This document shows, one piece after another, positions 1 through 5,260 of a stretch of DNA of 12,711 nucleotides. The stretch's first letter is position 1; every line of letters starts with the position of its first letter. Location: positions 1 through 12,711 of the forward strand of contig JBDRGO010000015.1 in NCBI GenBank assembly GCA_043817715.1, given 5' to 3'. The notes below the pieces were generated by a model. It had not been told where the DNA came from. It saw nothing but the letters and a program-made list of their open reading frames with translations, and ran no database searches. The DNA is from JAFGBZ01 sp043817715. GTDB lineage: Archaea > Iainarchaeota > Iainarchaeia > Iainarchaeales > JAFGBZ01. The position numbers and the translations under genes were made by a program.

Positions 1-71
1 ATTGATTTACCAGCATCCAATTCCTGTAAAACCGAGAGCTTAAACTCTCTTGAAAATCTCCTTTTTCGCAT
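1..71 (-). CDS. IS3/IS911-type transposase OrfA, N-terminal fragment (runs off the left edge)
   Basis: Only the first 23 codons are inside the window. The peptide begins MRKRRFSREFKLSVLQELDA, the typical start of IS3-family OrfA proteins: a basic N-terminus leading into the helix-turn-helix that binds the IS ends. The ATG (69-71) is preceded by a strong Shine-Dalgarno AGGAGG at 80-85 with an 8-nt spacer, which fixes the start. No terminal inverted repeat could be recognised in 72-124, so the IS boundary is not placed. That it is a transposase rests on family resemblance of a short segment; whether the element is intact cannot be seen. Confidence 0.7.
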   Translation of the reverse strand, partial: MRKRRFSREFKLSVLQELDAGKS

Positions 72-124
72 AACAAAAACCTCCTATCTTTTATGCAAAA
101 AAAGGCTTTTCTACCTAAGCAAAA

Positions 125-310
125 TCAGGGGTGCAGTCCAATATACTTCCATTCCCCTTTAAGAGTATTTAAACTTTCGCAAGTACCTGAAGTTTTATGC
201 ATTGGCCTAAACTGAAAAATCGCCCAAAAATCCCCGCTTGGATCTGAAGTGCATCCGCTCAAGCCAATTAACGCAATTCCTAAAATCAAAGCATAAATCA
301 ATTTATTCAA
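125..310 (-). CDS. Small putative lipoprotein
   Basis: A 61-residue protein with a textbook lipoprotein signal: N-terminal Lys, a hydrophobic stretch at residues 4-17, and a lipobox L-S-G-C with the lipidated Cys at residue 20. The mature part is only about 41 residues and carries one further Cys (about residue 44). The start is a TTG at 310. It is supported by a Shine-Dalgarno GGAGG at 319-323 with an 8-nt spacer and by a TATA-like TTTTTATATTT on the minus strand near 354-364. No family was recognised. It lies just upstream of the transposase fragment on the same strand and shares with it an almost identical SD-to-start segment, so it may be cargo of, or co-acquired with, the IS. It is probably anchored on the outer face of the membrane. 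Confidence 0.55.
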   Translation of the reverse strand: MNKLIYALILGIALIGLSGCTSDPSGDFWAIFQFRPMHKTSGTCESLNTLKGEWKYIGLHP

Positions 311-395
311 TTCAAAAACCTCCGAATAAAAGTGATTAAATTAAGTGAGAAGAAATATAAAAAAGCATCGTTCAAAACACTTAACCAGAATTCAA

Positions 396-716
396 TTAAT
401 TAATTAATTTCTTTTTACTACTTTTAATCGTTCCATGAACTGAAATTAATTCAAACCCGTTTTTTTTCAGTAATTTTTTTGCTTTATCCACAAAAGCAAA
501 ATTCACTCTAAGCAAGCCAAATCCATTCTCGGAAAAAATAATCCTCGGGTCGGCTTTGGCAAAACCAATTGAATCAAATTCATTTAGAAAAGCATTGTAT
601 AATTTATTCGTGAGCTCTTTCCTTGAAATTGAATTCTTCAATTTAAACAACAGATACCTTTTTCTTTCCCTCATTGATTTCGGCAAAGGATTTAATTTGG
701 ATTTTAATTTATTCAT
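396..716 (-). CDS. rnp2: Ribonuclease P protein component 2 (Pop5 family)
   Basis: Archaeal Pop5 subunit of RNase P, the ribonucleoprotein that removes 5' leaders from pre-tRNAs; Pop5 pairs with Rpp30 and helps activate the catalytic RNA domain. The sequence has the family order: a Lys/Arg-rich LPKSMRERKRYLLFKL entry strand, ISRKEL with helix 1, the 'IGFAKADPRII' segment, 'GFGLLRVNFAFVDKAKKLL', and the C-terminal 'SVHGTIKSSKKK' strand. At about 106 aa it has normal family length. An in-frame TTG at 734 would add six residues, but the ATG at 716 gives the expected family N-terminus and is preferred. It is the last gene of the minus-strand operon, downstream of the Rpp30-HD fusion, so two RNase P subunits that contact each other are co-expressed. 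Confidence 0.9.
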   Translation of the reverse strand: MNKLKSKLNPLPKSMRERKRYLLFKLKNSISRKELTNKLYNAFLNEFDSIGFAKADPRIIFSENGFGLLRVNFAFVDKAKKLLKKNGFELISVHGTIKSSKKKLIN

Positions 717-763
717 CTTGTTTTCCTTCTTCAATTCATTCGTTCAAAAAAATGAACAATCGT

Positions 764-1978
764 TCAATTAAATGAACGCTCTTTCCCTAAATCAGTTCCT
801 GCTTTTTCACTTAAAGCCTTTTCTAATTCAATTACTTTCGGAAAGCATTTTTTTAAATTTGAACTCACTTCTTTTCCGATTGAACCATATCTTTTAAACA
901 AATAATTAAATCTTTCCTCAACTGAAACAGCTTTGCTTCCTGCGACTCGTTTATCGGCATAAAAAACAATTTCTGACTCCAATGAAGTGAAAGGATTTTC
1001 CCTTAAAATTTCATCAGTTCCATGTTCCCGCACAATTGAAGCGATTTTATTCAAACCAATCCTTTCTAATTCCCTTGCGCCTGCTTCATGATGCCTTGTT
1101 TTTTCATTTAAATCAGTTGAATGCTTTGCCAAATCATGAAGCAATGCACTGGCTTCAATTAAATCCAGATTTAGTTTTCCTTTTTTTCCTGCATTAAATT
1201 CAGCATTCACTTTTCCTTTTTTTGCATTGATTTTTTCTCCAATTAATTTTGCTACATCCGCCACCTGCAATGAATGCTCAATAATGTTTTTAGGCACTTT
1301 AAAATAATCCAGTAAATTCATGCACTCCGCAAAAGAAGGGATTGATTTTCTTGAAACAAAAAATTCAGTTGCTTTTCCTTCAAATGAATTCTCAAAAAAA
1401 TCCTTTTCAAATCCTAAATCCATTACAGTTTTTTTCCATTCTTTTTTTGGATTAATTAATTCTTTTTCATTTCTTGCACCGGAAAAAAAGAATGCATTCA
1501 CATGAAATTTTTGAATTAATTTTTTTGCTTGTAAAAAATTCTTTAAATAAAATGCCTTCTGCAATTTATTCAATGAATTAAATTCACTCCAAGTGAAAAC
1601 AAAAGGGGCATTTCTTTCAAATGATTCTCTTGCAATTGCAGTATCCAGCGAAGGCTGAAATCGGTTCACGGGATTCAATAATAAATTAATTTCTTTTCTT
1701 TGCACTGCAAATTTATTTAATTCCACTGAACCACCCTGCACTGCAATAAAATCAACTTTATTATTTAATTTATTTAATTCCTTGAAATCAATTGAATCCA
1801 AAACAGCAATTAACCTGAAATCAAAATCTGTTTTCTTGATTTTTTTCCTCAGTTCCTCAATTTCCTGGACTGAACTGAATTTTTTTGCAATCAGATAAGT
1901 GTCAATGCCTAATTTCTTTGCGTTTTTCTGCAGCAACTGCAAATCTGAAAAAAACACTAAATCAAGCAATGAATTCAC
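764..1978 (-). CDS. rnp3: RNase P protein component 3 (Rpp30) fused to a C-terminal HD-superfamily domain
   Basis: A 404-residue two-domain protein. Residues 1-200 are an Rpp30/RNase P p30 TIM-barrel-like domain, with the diagnostic run 'VDFIAVQGGSVELNKFAVQR', then 'INLLLNP', 'LDTAIARESFERN', the 'FLQAKKLIQKF' helix and 'FSGARNEKEL' near the end of the barrel. Residues 225-385 are an HD-domain phosphohydrolase-like module: H235 (IIEHSLQVADVA), the doublet H281-D282 in 'ALLHDLAKHS', HH296-297, H319 (IVREHG) and D342 in 'YADKRV'. All residues of the H...HD...D metal-binding signature are therefore present. Normal archaeal Rpp30 is about 200-240 aa, so the HD part is extra. A 12-residue tandem duplication (251-272) is inserted inside the HD domain. 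The start is a GTG overlapping the upstream TGA by 4 nt (GTGA), which implies translational coupling. The HD domain's substrate is unknown; nucleotide or cyclic-nucleotide hydrolysis would be family-level inference only. Confidence 0.88.
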   Translation of the reverse strand: MNSLLDLVFFSDLQLLQKNAKKLGIDTYLIAKKFSSVQEIEELRKKIKKTDFDFRLIAVLDSIDFKELNKLNNKVDFIAVQGGSVELNKFAVQRKEINLLLNPVNRFQPSLDTAIARESFERNAPFVFTWSEFNSLNKLQKAFYLKNFLQAKKLIQKFHVNAFFFSGARNEKELINPKKEWKKTVMDLGFEKDFFENSFEGKATEFFVSRKSIPSFAECMNLLDYFKVPKNIIEHSLQVADVAKLIGEKINAKKGKVNAEFNAGKKGKLNLDLIEASALLHDLAKHSTDLNEKTRHHEAGARELERIGLNKIASIVREHGTDEILRENPFTSLESEIVFYADKRVAGSKAVSVEERFNYLFKRYGSIGKEVSSNLKKCFPKVIELEKALSEKAGTDLGKERSFN

Positions 1979-2295
1979 GCTAATGCTTTTTCTCTTGATT
2001 CCAACTCAATTTTTTCAAGTTGTTTATTCAGTAAACTGTCATATAAAGATAGAAGCAGTTTAACTTCTTCGTTTTCCTGGTTTAATTTGAATAATTTTGC
2101 CCGCCCAATTTCCCTTGTTTTAATTACAATTTTTTGTTTCTCAAAACTAGGAAAAATCCTATGCAAGGTACTCCAAGAAATTCCTGCATTTCCAGCCATA
2201 TCAGTTAAAGAATAATCAAAATCCCTTCCTGAAATCAAAAACTCTAAAAGCCTTGAATTGGAGTTATCTCCAAAAAAATCCAAAAACAAATTCAT
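1975..2295 (-). CDS. Winged helix-turn-helix transcriptional regulator
   Basis: A 106-residue protein with an N-terminal winged-helix domain: 'LLEFLISGRDFDYSLTDMA' for helices 1-2, 'AGISWSTLHRIFPSFEKQK' as the recognition helix, and a wing of 'IVIKTREIGRAKLFKLN'. It ends in an acidic/amphipathic helix (about 73-105) suited to dimerisation. The architecture is typical of small archaeal MarR/ArsR-like regulators, but no named family was recognised. The ATG at 2295 is preferred over a TTG at 2298. A minus-strand TATA box lies at 2328-2335 and an imperfect 24-bp palindrome just beyond it. It is the first gene of the RNase P operon, with a 4-nt overlap to the next gene. It could be an autoregulator or could control the RNase P subunits. 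Confidence 0.75.
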   Translation of the reverse strand: MNLFLDFFGDNSNSRLLEFLISGRDFDYSLTDMAGNAGISWSTLHRIFPSFEKQKIVIKTREIGRAKLFKLNQENEEVKLLLSLYDSLLNKQLEKIELESREKALA

Positions 2296-2327
2296 CAAAA
2301 CACCAATAATATTACTGAAACCACAAA

Positions 2328-2335
2328 TATTTAAA
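2328..2335 (-). promoter_or_regulatory. TATA box of the wHTH/RNase P operon
   Basis: TTTAAATA on the minus strand, 33-40 nt upstream of the ATG at 2295. This places transcription start a few bases before the start codon (near-leaderless). Confidence 0.5.
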
Positions 2336-2342
2336 CCTTCTG

Positions 2343-2366
2343 TTTTGATACATTAATATACCAAAA
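2343..2366. promoter_or_regulatory. Imperfect palindromic operator candidate in the divergent promoter region
   Basis: A 24-bp inverted repeat centred between 2354 and 2355: TTTTGATACATT against AATATACCAAAA, 10 of 12 positions paired. It lies between the divergent genes and beside the TATA box of the winged-helix gene, the place expected for an operator bound by a dimeric regulator. That this regulator is the adjacent one is inference. Confidence 0.45.
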
Positions 2367-2413
2367 TAGAAAGAGTGATTCTTTTATTTTCTTTGTTCTT
2401 TTAAGCTAATTCA

Positions 2414-2683
2414 ATGCAGGAAGAAATTGTTTTCATCAAGAAATTCATTCTCAGAAAACTGCTTGTTTTAGGCAAAATTGGCGGAGCGCATACTTCTGTT
2501 TTTAATTTAAGCAAAGGATTGCCTAATCATCTTCGTTCAACTAAAAAAGGACAGAAAGCAATTAAACACGCAATTAAAGAACTGATTAATGACAGGTTTT
2601 TGCTTTCAAAAAAATCAACTGATGAACAGCATATTTCAATTAATCCAAGAACAGTAAAAGAAATAAAGGAATTTTTGGAATAA
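2414..2683 (+). CDS. Small conserved-looking basic protein, probable winged-helix fold
   Basis: An 89-residue protein with no named family. Residues 1-20 are an amphipathic helix. 'GKIGGAHTSVFNLSKGLPNH' (20-40) resembles a Thr/Ser-Gly-containing turn feeding a short helix, followed by a basic helix 'KAIKHAIKELINDRFLLSKK' and a strand-like 'HISINPRTVKEIKEF' end. The helix-helix-wing pattern suggests a nucleic-acid-binding winged-helix protein. Small proteins with GGAHTS-like and 'SINPR' segments are, as far as I recall, common in archaea and uncharacterised. It is monocistronic and divergent from the RNase P operon; the upstream T-rich segment at 2382-2392 is a weak promoter candidate. Confidence 0.6.
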   Translation: MQEEIVFIKKFILRKLLVLGKIGGAHTSVFNLSKGLPNHLRSTKKGQKAIKHAIKELINDRFLLSKKSTDEQHISINPRTVKEIKEFLE

Positions 2684-2732
2684 AAAAACACTAAATCAAG
2701 CATATTGAACTAATAAGTAGGGGAAAGAAATA

Positions 2733-2742
2733 ATTAAATAAA
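2733..2742 (+). promoter_or_regulatory. TATA box of the asparaginase-like gene
   Basis: ATTAAATAAA, centred about 26 nt upstream of the ATG at 2763. This spacing fits a leaderless mRNA that begins at that ATG, not at the in-frame TTG at 2776. Confidence 0.5.
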
Positions 2743-2775
2743 GTTAGGGCCTCATTTTTGGCATGAAAACAAATA

Positions 2776-3291
2776 TTGCCCCCCCCCAAAATTCATTTTA
2801 TTATTACCGGAGGGACCATTGATTCATATTATGAAGGGACACTTGATACAGTCAAACCGCATAAAAAATCAGTTCTTCCTGAATTCATTGAATCTTTAAA
2901 GCCTTATTTTAAGCCAAAATTCACAACAGTTTGCATGAAAGACAGCCGTGAATTAACCAAAAAAGATTTATTAAAAATTTTAAAAGCTATTGAAAAAAGC
3001 CCTGCAAAAAGAATAATTATCACTCATGGAACATACACTATGCCGGATACTGCAAGATATTTGGAAAACAACCTGAAAAGAAAAGACCAGGCAATAATTT
3101 TAACCGGTTCAATGATTCCATTGGATGGATTTAATCTTAATGATGCTGGATTCAATTTAGGTTATGCAATTGCAAAAACAAGTGAATTAAAAGCAGGAAT
3201 TTATATTGCAATGAATTCAAAAATATTCAATTCAAAAGAATCAACAAAAATAATTCAAGAAGGAAGATTTATTTCGCTTTTCAGCAAATGA
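2776..3291 (+). CDS. Asparaginase N-terminal-domain protein (single domain), start region disrupted by a C9 tract
   Basis: A 171-residue protein equal to the N-terminal domain of type I/II L-asparaginases. It has TGGTID with the nucleophile Thr14, 'MKDSREL', 'IITHGTYTMPDTARYL', 'ILTGSMIPLDG', 'NDAGFNLGYAIA' and 'NSKESTK' with the catalytic-Lys position. The C-terminal domain of a full enzyme (about 330 aa) is absent. The second catalytic motif reads HGTYT where asparaginases have HGTDT, so the substrate-binding Asp is a Tyr and asparagine hydrolysis is doubtful. The open frame has only a TTG start (2776). The ATG at 2763, which suits the TATA box, is out of frame because of nine C at 2779-2787; with eight C it would read MKTNIAPPKIHF and continue in frame. 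The gene is therefore either TTG-started, frameshifted, or affected by a sequencing error. Confidence 0.75.
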   Translation: MPPPKIHFIITGGTIDSYYEGTLDTVKPHKKSVLPEFIESLKPYFKPKFTTVCMKDSRELTKKDLLKILKAIEKSPAKRIIITHGTYTMPDTARYLENNLKRKDQAIILTGSMIPLDGFNLNDAGFNLGYAIAKTSELKAGIYIAMNSKIFNSKESTKIIQEGRFISLFSK

Positions 3292-3327
3292 TTTCACTTC
3301 AATTTTCTTCCTTTTCTTAAGGGCATT

Positions 3328-3660
3328 TCACGCAAAATCCACTATCAGCCTTTTCTGGTTTTTCACTTTCACTTCAATGTTAGTGCCTTTTTCTGCCTGC
3401 ATGAAGTCGCTTATTTCTTTTGATAAAGGAATGGATAAACTGTTTCCTAATTGAGTTATTTTTTTTCTTGAAGTAAACATTTCCTTTGAATGCGTTTTTG
3501 AAACTTTTTCAAACAAATCATCCCCTGTACTGGAATCAAATAATTCTTCCTTGCATTCAGGGCAATAAAACGCCTTCACATTCCTGACAACTACTTCCCC
3601 GTCAAAAAAATCCATTTCAGTTTCAATTTCCATTAATTTTTTTCCACAAACACAATTCAT
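3328..3660 (-). CDS. Antitoxin-like protein: YgiT/MqsA-type zinc finger fused to an AbrB-like DNA-binding domain
   Basis: A 110-residue protein. Residues 1-40 form a YgiT-type zinc module with C3-x-C5 and C33-P-E-C36 and the family's 'AFYCPECKEELF' ending. Note the first pair is CxC, not the usual CxxC. Residues 66-110 ('RKKITQLGNSLSIPLSKEI' and the following strands) match a SpoVT/AbrB/MazE swapped-hairpin DNA-binding domain; 'LGNSLSIPL' is its signature. In classic MqsA the C-terminal part is a helix-turn-helix, so this is a different DNA-binding partner. It overlaps the upstream DUF4258 gene by 4 nt (ATGA), as toxin-antitoxin pairs do. Predicted role: neutralise the partner and repress the operon. 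Confidence 0.75.
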   Translation of the reverse strand: MNCVCGKKLMEIETEMDFFDGEVVVRNVKAFYCPECKEELFDSSTGDDLFEKVSKTHSKEMFTSRKKITQLGNSLSIPLSKEISDFMQAEKGTNIEVKVKNQKRLIVDFA

Positions 3661-3926
3661 TTTCTCACTTCCCCTTCAAAAACCTTTTTTTCCCATTTGC
3701 TGCTTTTCCAGCAAGTAATGATTTTAAAGCCAAACTTCATCCGCACAAAAATAATTGTGCAATAAATTCCATTAACTTTGCAGATTGCTTTTTCTTTTCC
3801 CAATCCGCTTTCAATCAAAACGCATTCCAGTAATGCATTTTCAACTTCGCTTGGCTTGAATGAATCCTCAATAGCTTCCCTTAAAGCATGCCTTGACCAT
3901 AAAAATTTCCCTTTTAAAGAATCCAA
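3657..3926 (-). CDS. DUF4258 family protein, probable toxin of a type II toxin-antitoxin pair
   Basis: An 89-residue protein with DUF4258 landmarks: 'WSRHALREAIEDSF' (the SxHA...R motif), 'SEVENALLECVLIE', and the beta-sheet 'KAICKVNGIYCTIIFVRM' followed by 'FGFKIITCW'. The family has a RelE/MqsR-like look and is usually encoded before a YgiT-zinc-finger protein, as here. The only reasonable start is a TTG at 3926, with no Shine-Dalgarno. The promoter lies in the 22-bp palindrome about 24-45 nt upstream. A ribonuclease or ribosome-dependent activity is inference from the pairing, not visible in the residues. Confidence 0.72.
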   Translation of the reverse strand: MDSLKGKFLWSRHALREAIEDSFKPSEVENALLECVLIESGLGKEKAICKVNGIYCTIIFVRMKFGFKIITCWKSSKWEKKVFEGEVRK

Positions 3927-3949
3927 ACAACCACAAATATATTATAACA

Positions 3950-3971
3950 AAGTTATATTTAAATATAACTT
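3950..3971. promoter_or_regulatory. Perfect 22-bp palindrome overlapping the toxin-antitoxin promoter
   Basis: AAGTTATATTT directly followed by its exact reverse complement. It contains the TTTAAATATAA TATA element and sits 24-45 nt upstream of the TTG at 3926. A dimeric AbrB-like antitoxin binding here would occlude TBP, the usual autoregulation logic of such operons. Confidence 0.6.
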
Positions 3972-4049
3972 AAATCATAATAAGAAAATTAAAAATAGAG
4001 AAATTAAAGTTTCACTTCAATTTCCTTTTTTTGCTTTTAATGAAGGCAG

Positions 4050-4676
4050 TTACTTCAGTTTCCTGTCATGCGCCCTTAATGATGGCCTTGCTTTTTCTAG
4101 GCCGTGTCCTTTGCCTTTATTGCTTCTTAATCCTCTGGATTTTTTTTGCGCTGAAGTTAATCCCCTGAATACTCTTCCTTTATGCTGTTTGTCGCAAACC
4201 CAGTTTCTTTTTCTGTCATTCTGGATTGCAGGATGGCTTGTGTCATATAAAATCACTTCATAGAATTTATGTGTTCCGTCTTCCGCAATAAAATAAGAGT
4301 TAATTACTTCACAATTAGGGTATTTTTTTGCAACTCTTTGTTCTCCGATTCCCTGAATTGGGATTCTTCGAGTTAATTTCTTTACACCCATTCTTTTAGG
4401 GCGCCTTCCCTTAACCGGCTTTCTGTGCAGTCCGCTTCCTTTACGGACTTTAACTAAAACCAGTAAAATTCCTTCTTTTGCCGCATAACCAAGTTTTTTT
4501 GCCCTGGCTAAATTAGTTGGCTTGTCAATTCTTACAGTTGATTTTTTTTCTGAACGGAATTTTTTCCTTAAATCAACCAGTTTTTCCCTGTATAATTTCC
4601 TATAATCGTAATTTTCGTCTTTTTTTCCTTTAAATTCCTTGTGAATTGTTTCAGTTACCTGTGCAGTCAATGACAT
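4050..4676 (-). CDS. rpl15e: 50S ribosomal protein L15e
   Basis: Ribosomal protein eL15, an archaeal/eukaryotic large-subunit protein with no bacterial homologue. The 208-residue length and the landmarks all fit: 'RIDKPTNLARAKKLGYAAKEG', 'VRKGSGLHRKPVKGRRPKRMG', 'EQRVAKKYPNCEVINSYFI', 'YEVILYDTSHPAI', and the C-terminal 'RGLTSAQKKSRGLRSNKGKG' leading into 'RPSLRAHDRK'. The ATG at 4676 is preceded by a TATA box TTTAAA at 4698-4703, giving a leaderless message. Codon use matches the window. It is a single-gene unit convergent with nothing; the upstream neighbour is divergent (4755). Confidence 0.97.
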   Translation of the reverse strand: MSLTAQVTETIHKEFKGKKDENYDYRKLYREKLVDLRKKFRSEKKSTVRIDKPTNLARAKKLGYAAKEGILLVLVKVRKGSGLHRKPVKGRRPKRMGVKKLTRRIPIQGIGEQRVAKKYPNCEVINSYFIAEDGTHKFYEVILYDTSHPAIQNDRKRNWVCDKQHKGRVFRGLTSAQKKSRGLRSNKGKGHGLEKARPSLRAHDRKLK

Positions 4677-4697
4677 TATCCATCACTATTAAATCAA

Positions 4698-4703
4698 TTT
4701 AAA
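4698..4703 (-). promoter_or_regulatory. TATA box for L15e
   Basis: TTTAAA 22-27 nt upstream of the ATG at 4676. Confidence 0.5.
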
Positions 4704-4727
4704 CTAACTAAATTTCCCTGCAATTGC

Positions 4728-4735
4728 TTTTAAAA
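4728..4735 (+). promoter_or_regulatory. TATA box for the hexapeptide-repeat gene
   Basis: TTTTAAAA 20-27 nt upstream of the ATG at 4755. Together with the L15e box it makes a compact divergent promoter region of under 80 bp. Confidence 0.45.
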
Positions 4736-4754
4736 GTATGGGTTTCAAAAATAA

Positions 4755-5213
4755 ATGATTGAAATGTTTATTCATGAAAAAGCACTAGTTGATTCAAAAG
4801 CAGTTTTAGGGAAAAATACTTCAATTTGGGCTTTTGCAGTAATCCTAGCAGATGAAGGAAGTATTAAAATCGGCAAAAATTCCAATATTCAAGAGCAATG
4901 CGTAATCCATGGAAAAGAAGTTGAAATCGGAGAAAATGTAACAATCGGCCACGGAGCAATAGTGCATGGATGCAAAATAGGAAACAATGTATTAATTGGA
5001 ATGAATGCAACAATACTGAATGAAGCAGAAATAGGGGATTACTGCATTATCGGGGCAGGAACAGTAGTGACTTCAAAAATGAAAATTCCATCCAATTCAC
5101 TTGTTTTAGGCGTGCCAGGAAAAATCAAAAGAAAATTAACTGAAAAAGACAAAGAATTAATTGAAAACACCTGCAAAGAATACCTGAAGAAAATTGAAAA
5201 AATTAAGAAATAA
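4755..5213 (+). CDS. Gamma-class carbonic anhydrase-like hexapeptide-repeat protein
   Basis: A 152-residue left-handed beta-helix protein, expected to be a cytoplasmic homotrimer. Hexapeptide turns run from about residue 15 to 120 ('VLGKNTSIW', 'IKIGKNSNIQEQCVI', 'VEIGENVTIGHGAIV', 'CKIGNNVLIGMNATI', 'AEIGDYCIIGAGTVV', 'LVLGVPGKIKRKL'), followed by a C-terminal charged helix (127-152). Three histidines, H52, H66 and H71, occupy the metal-ligand pattern of gamma carbonic anhydrases (the last two are five apart, as in Cam). The 'VPGKIKRKL' ending is typical of the YrdA/PaaY/CaiE-like branch, where activity is often unproven; an acyltransferase relative is the alternative. The ATG at 4755 is leaderless after the TATA box; a second ATG at 4764 would remove three residues. 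Confidence 0.82.
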   Translation: MIEMFIHEKALVDSKAVLGKNTSIWAFAVILADEGSIKIGKNSNIQEQCVIHGKEVEIGENVTIGHGAIVHGCKIGNNVLIGMNATILNEAEIGDYCIIGAGTVVTSKMKIPSNSLVLGVPGKIKRKLTEKDKELIENTCKEYLKKIEKIKK

Positions 5214-5228
5214 ATAAAACTGCATTTG

Positions 5229-5237
5229 CTTTAAATT
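5229..5237 (+). promoter_or_regulatory. TATA box for the tRNA thiolation gene
   Basis: CTTTAAATT 24-32 nt upstream of the ATG at 5261. The gene therefore probably has its own promoter in the 47-nt gap. Confidence 0.45.
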
Positions 5238-5260
5238 CTTCCTATTAAAGAAATCATTTA

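Noticed and set aside
391..410. AATT tandem run as a repeat locus
   Set aside because: A short low-complexity run at the 3' end of the Pop5 gene, common in this AT-rich sequence.
3778..4263. Plus-strand 161-codon open frame across the toxin and L15e genes
   Set aside because: It overlaps two well-supported minus-strand genes and their promoter. The translation shows no family features.
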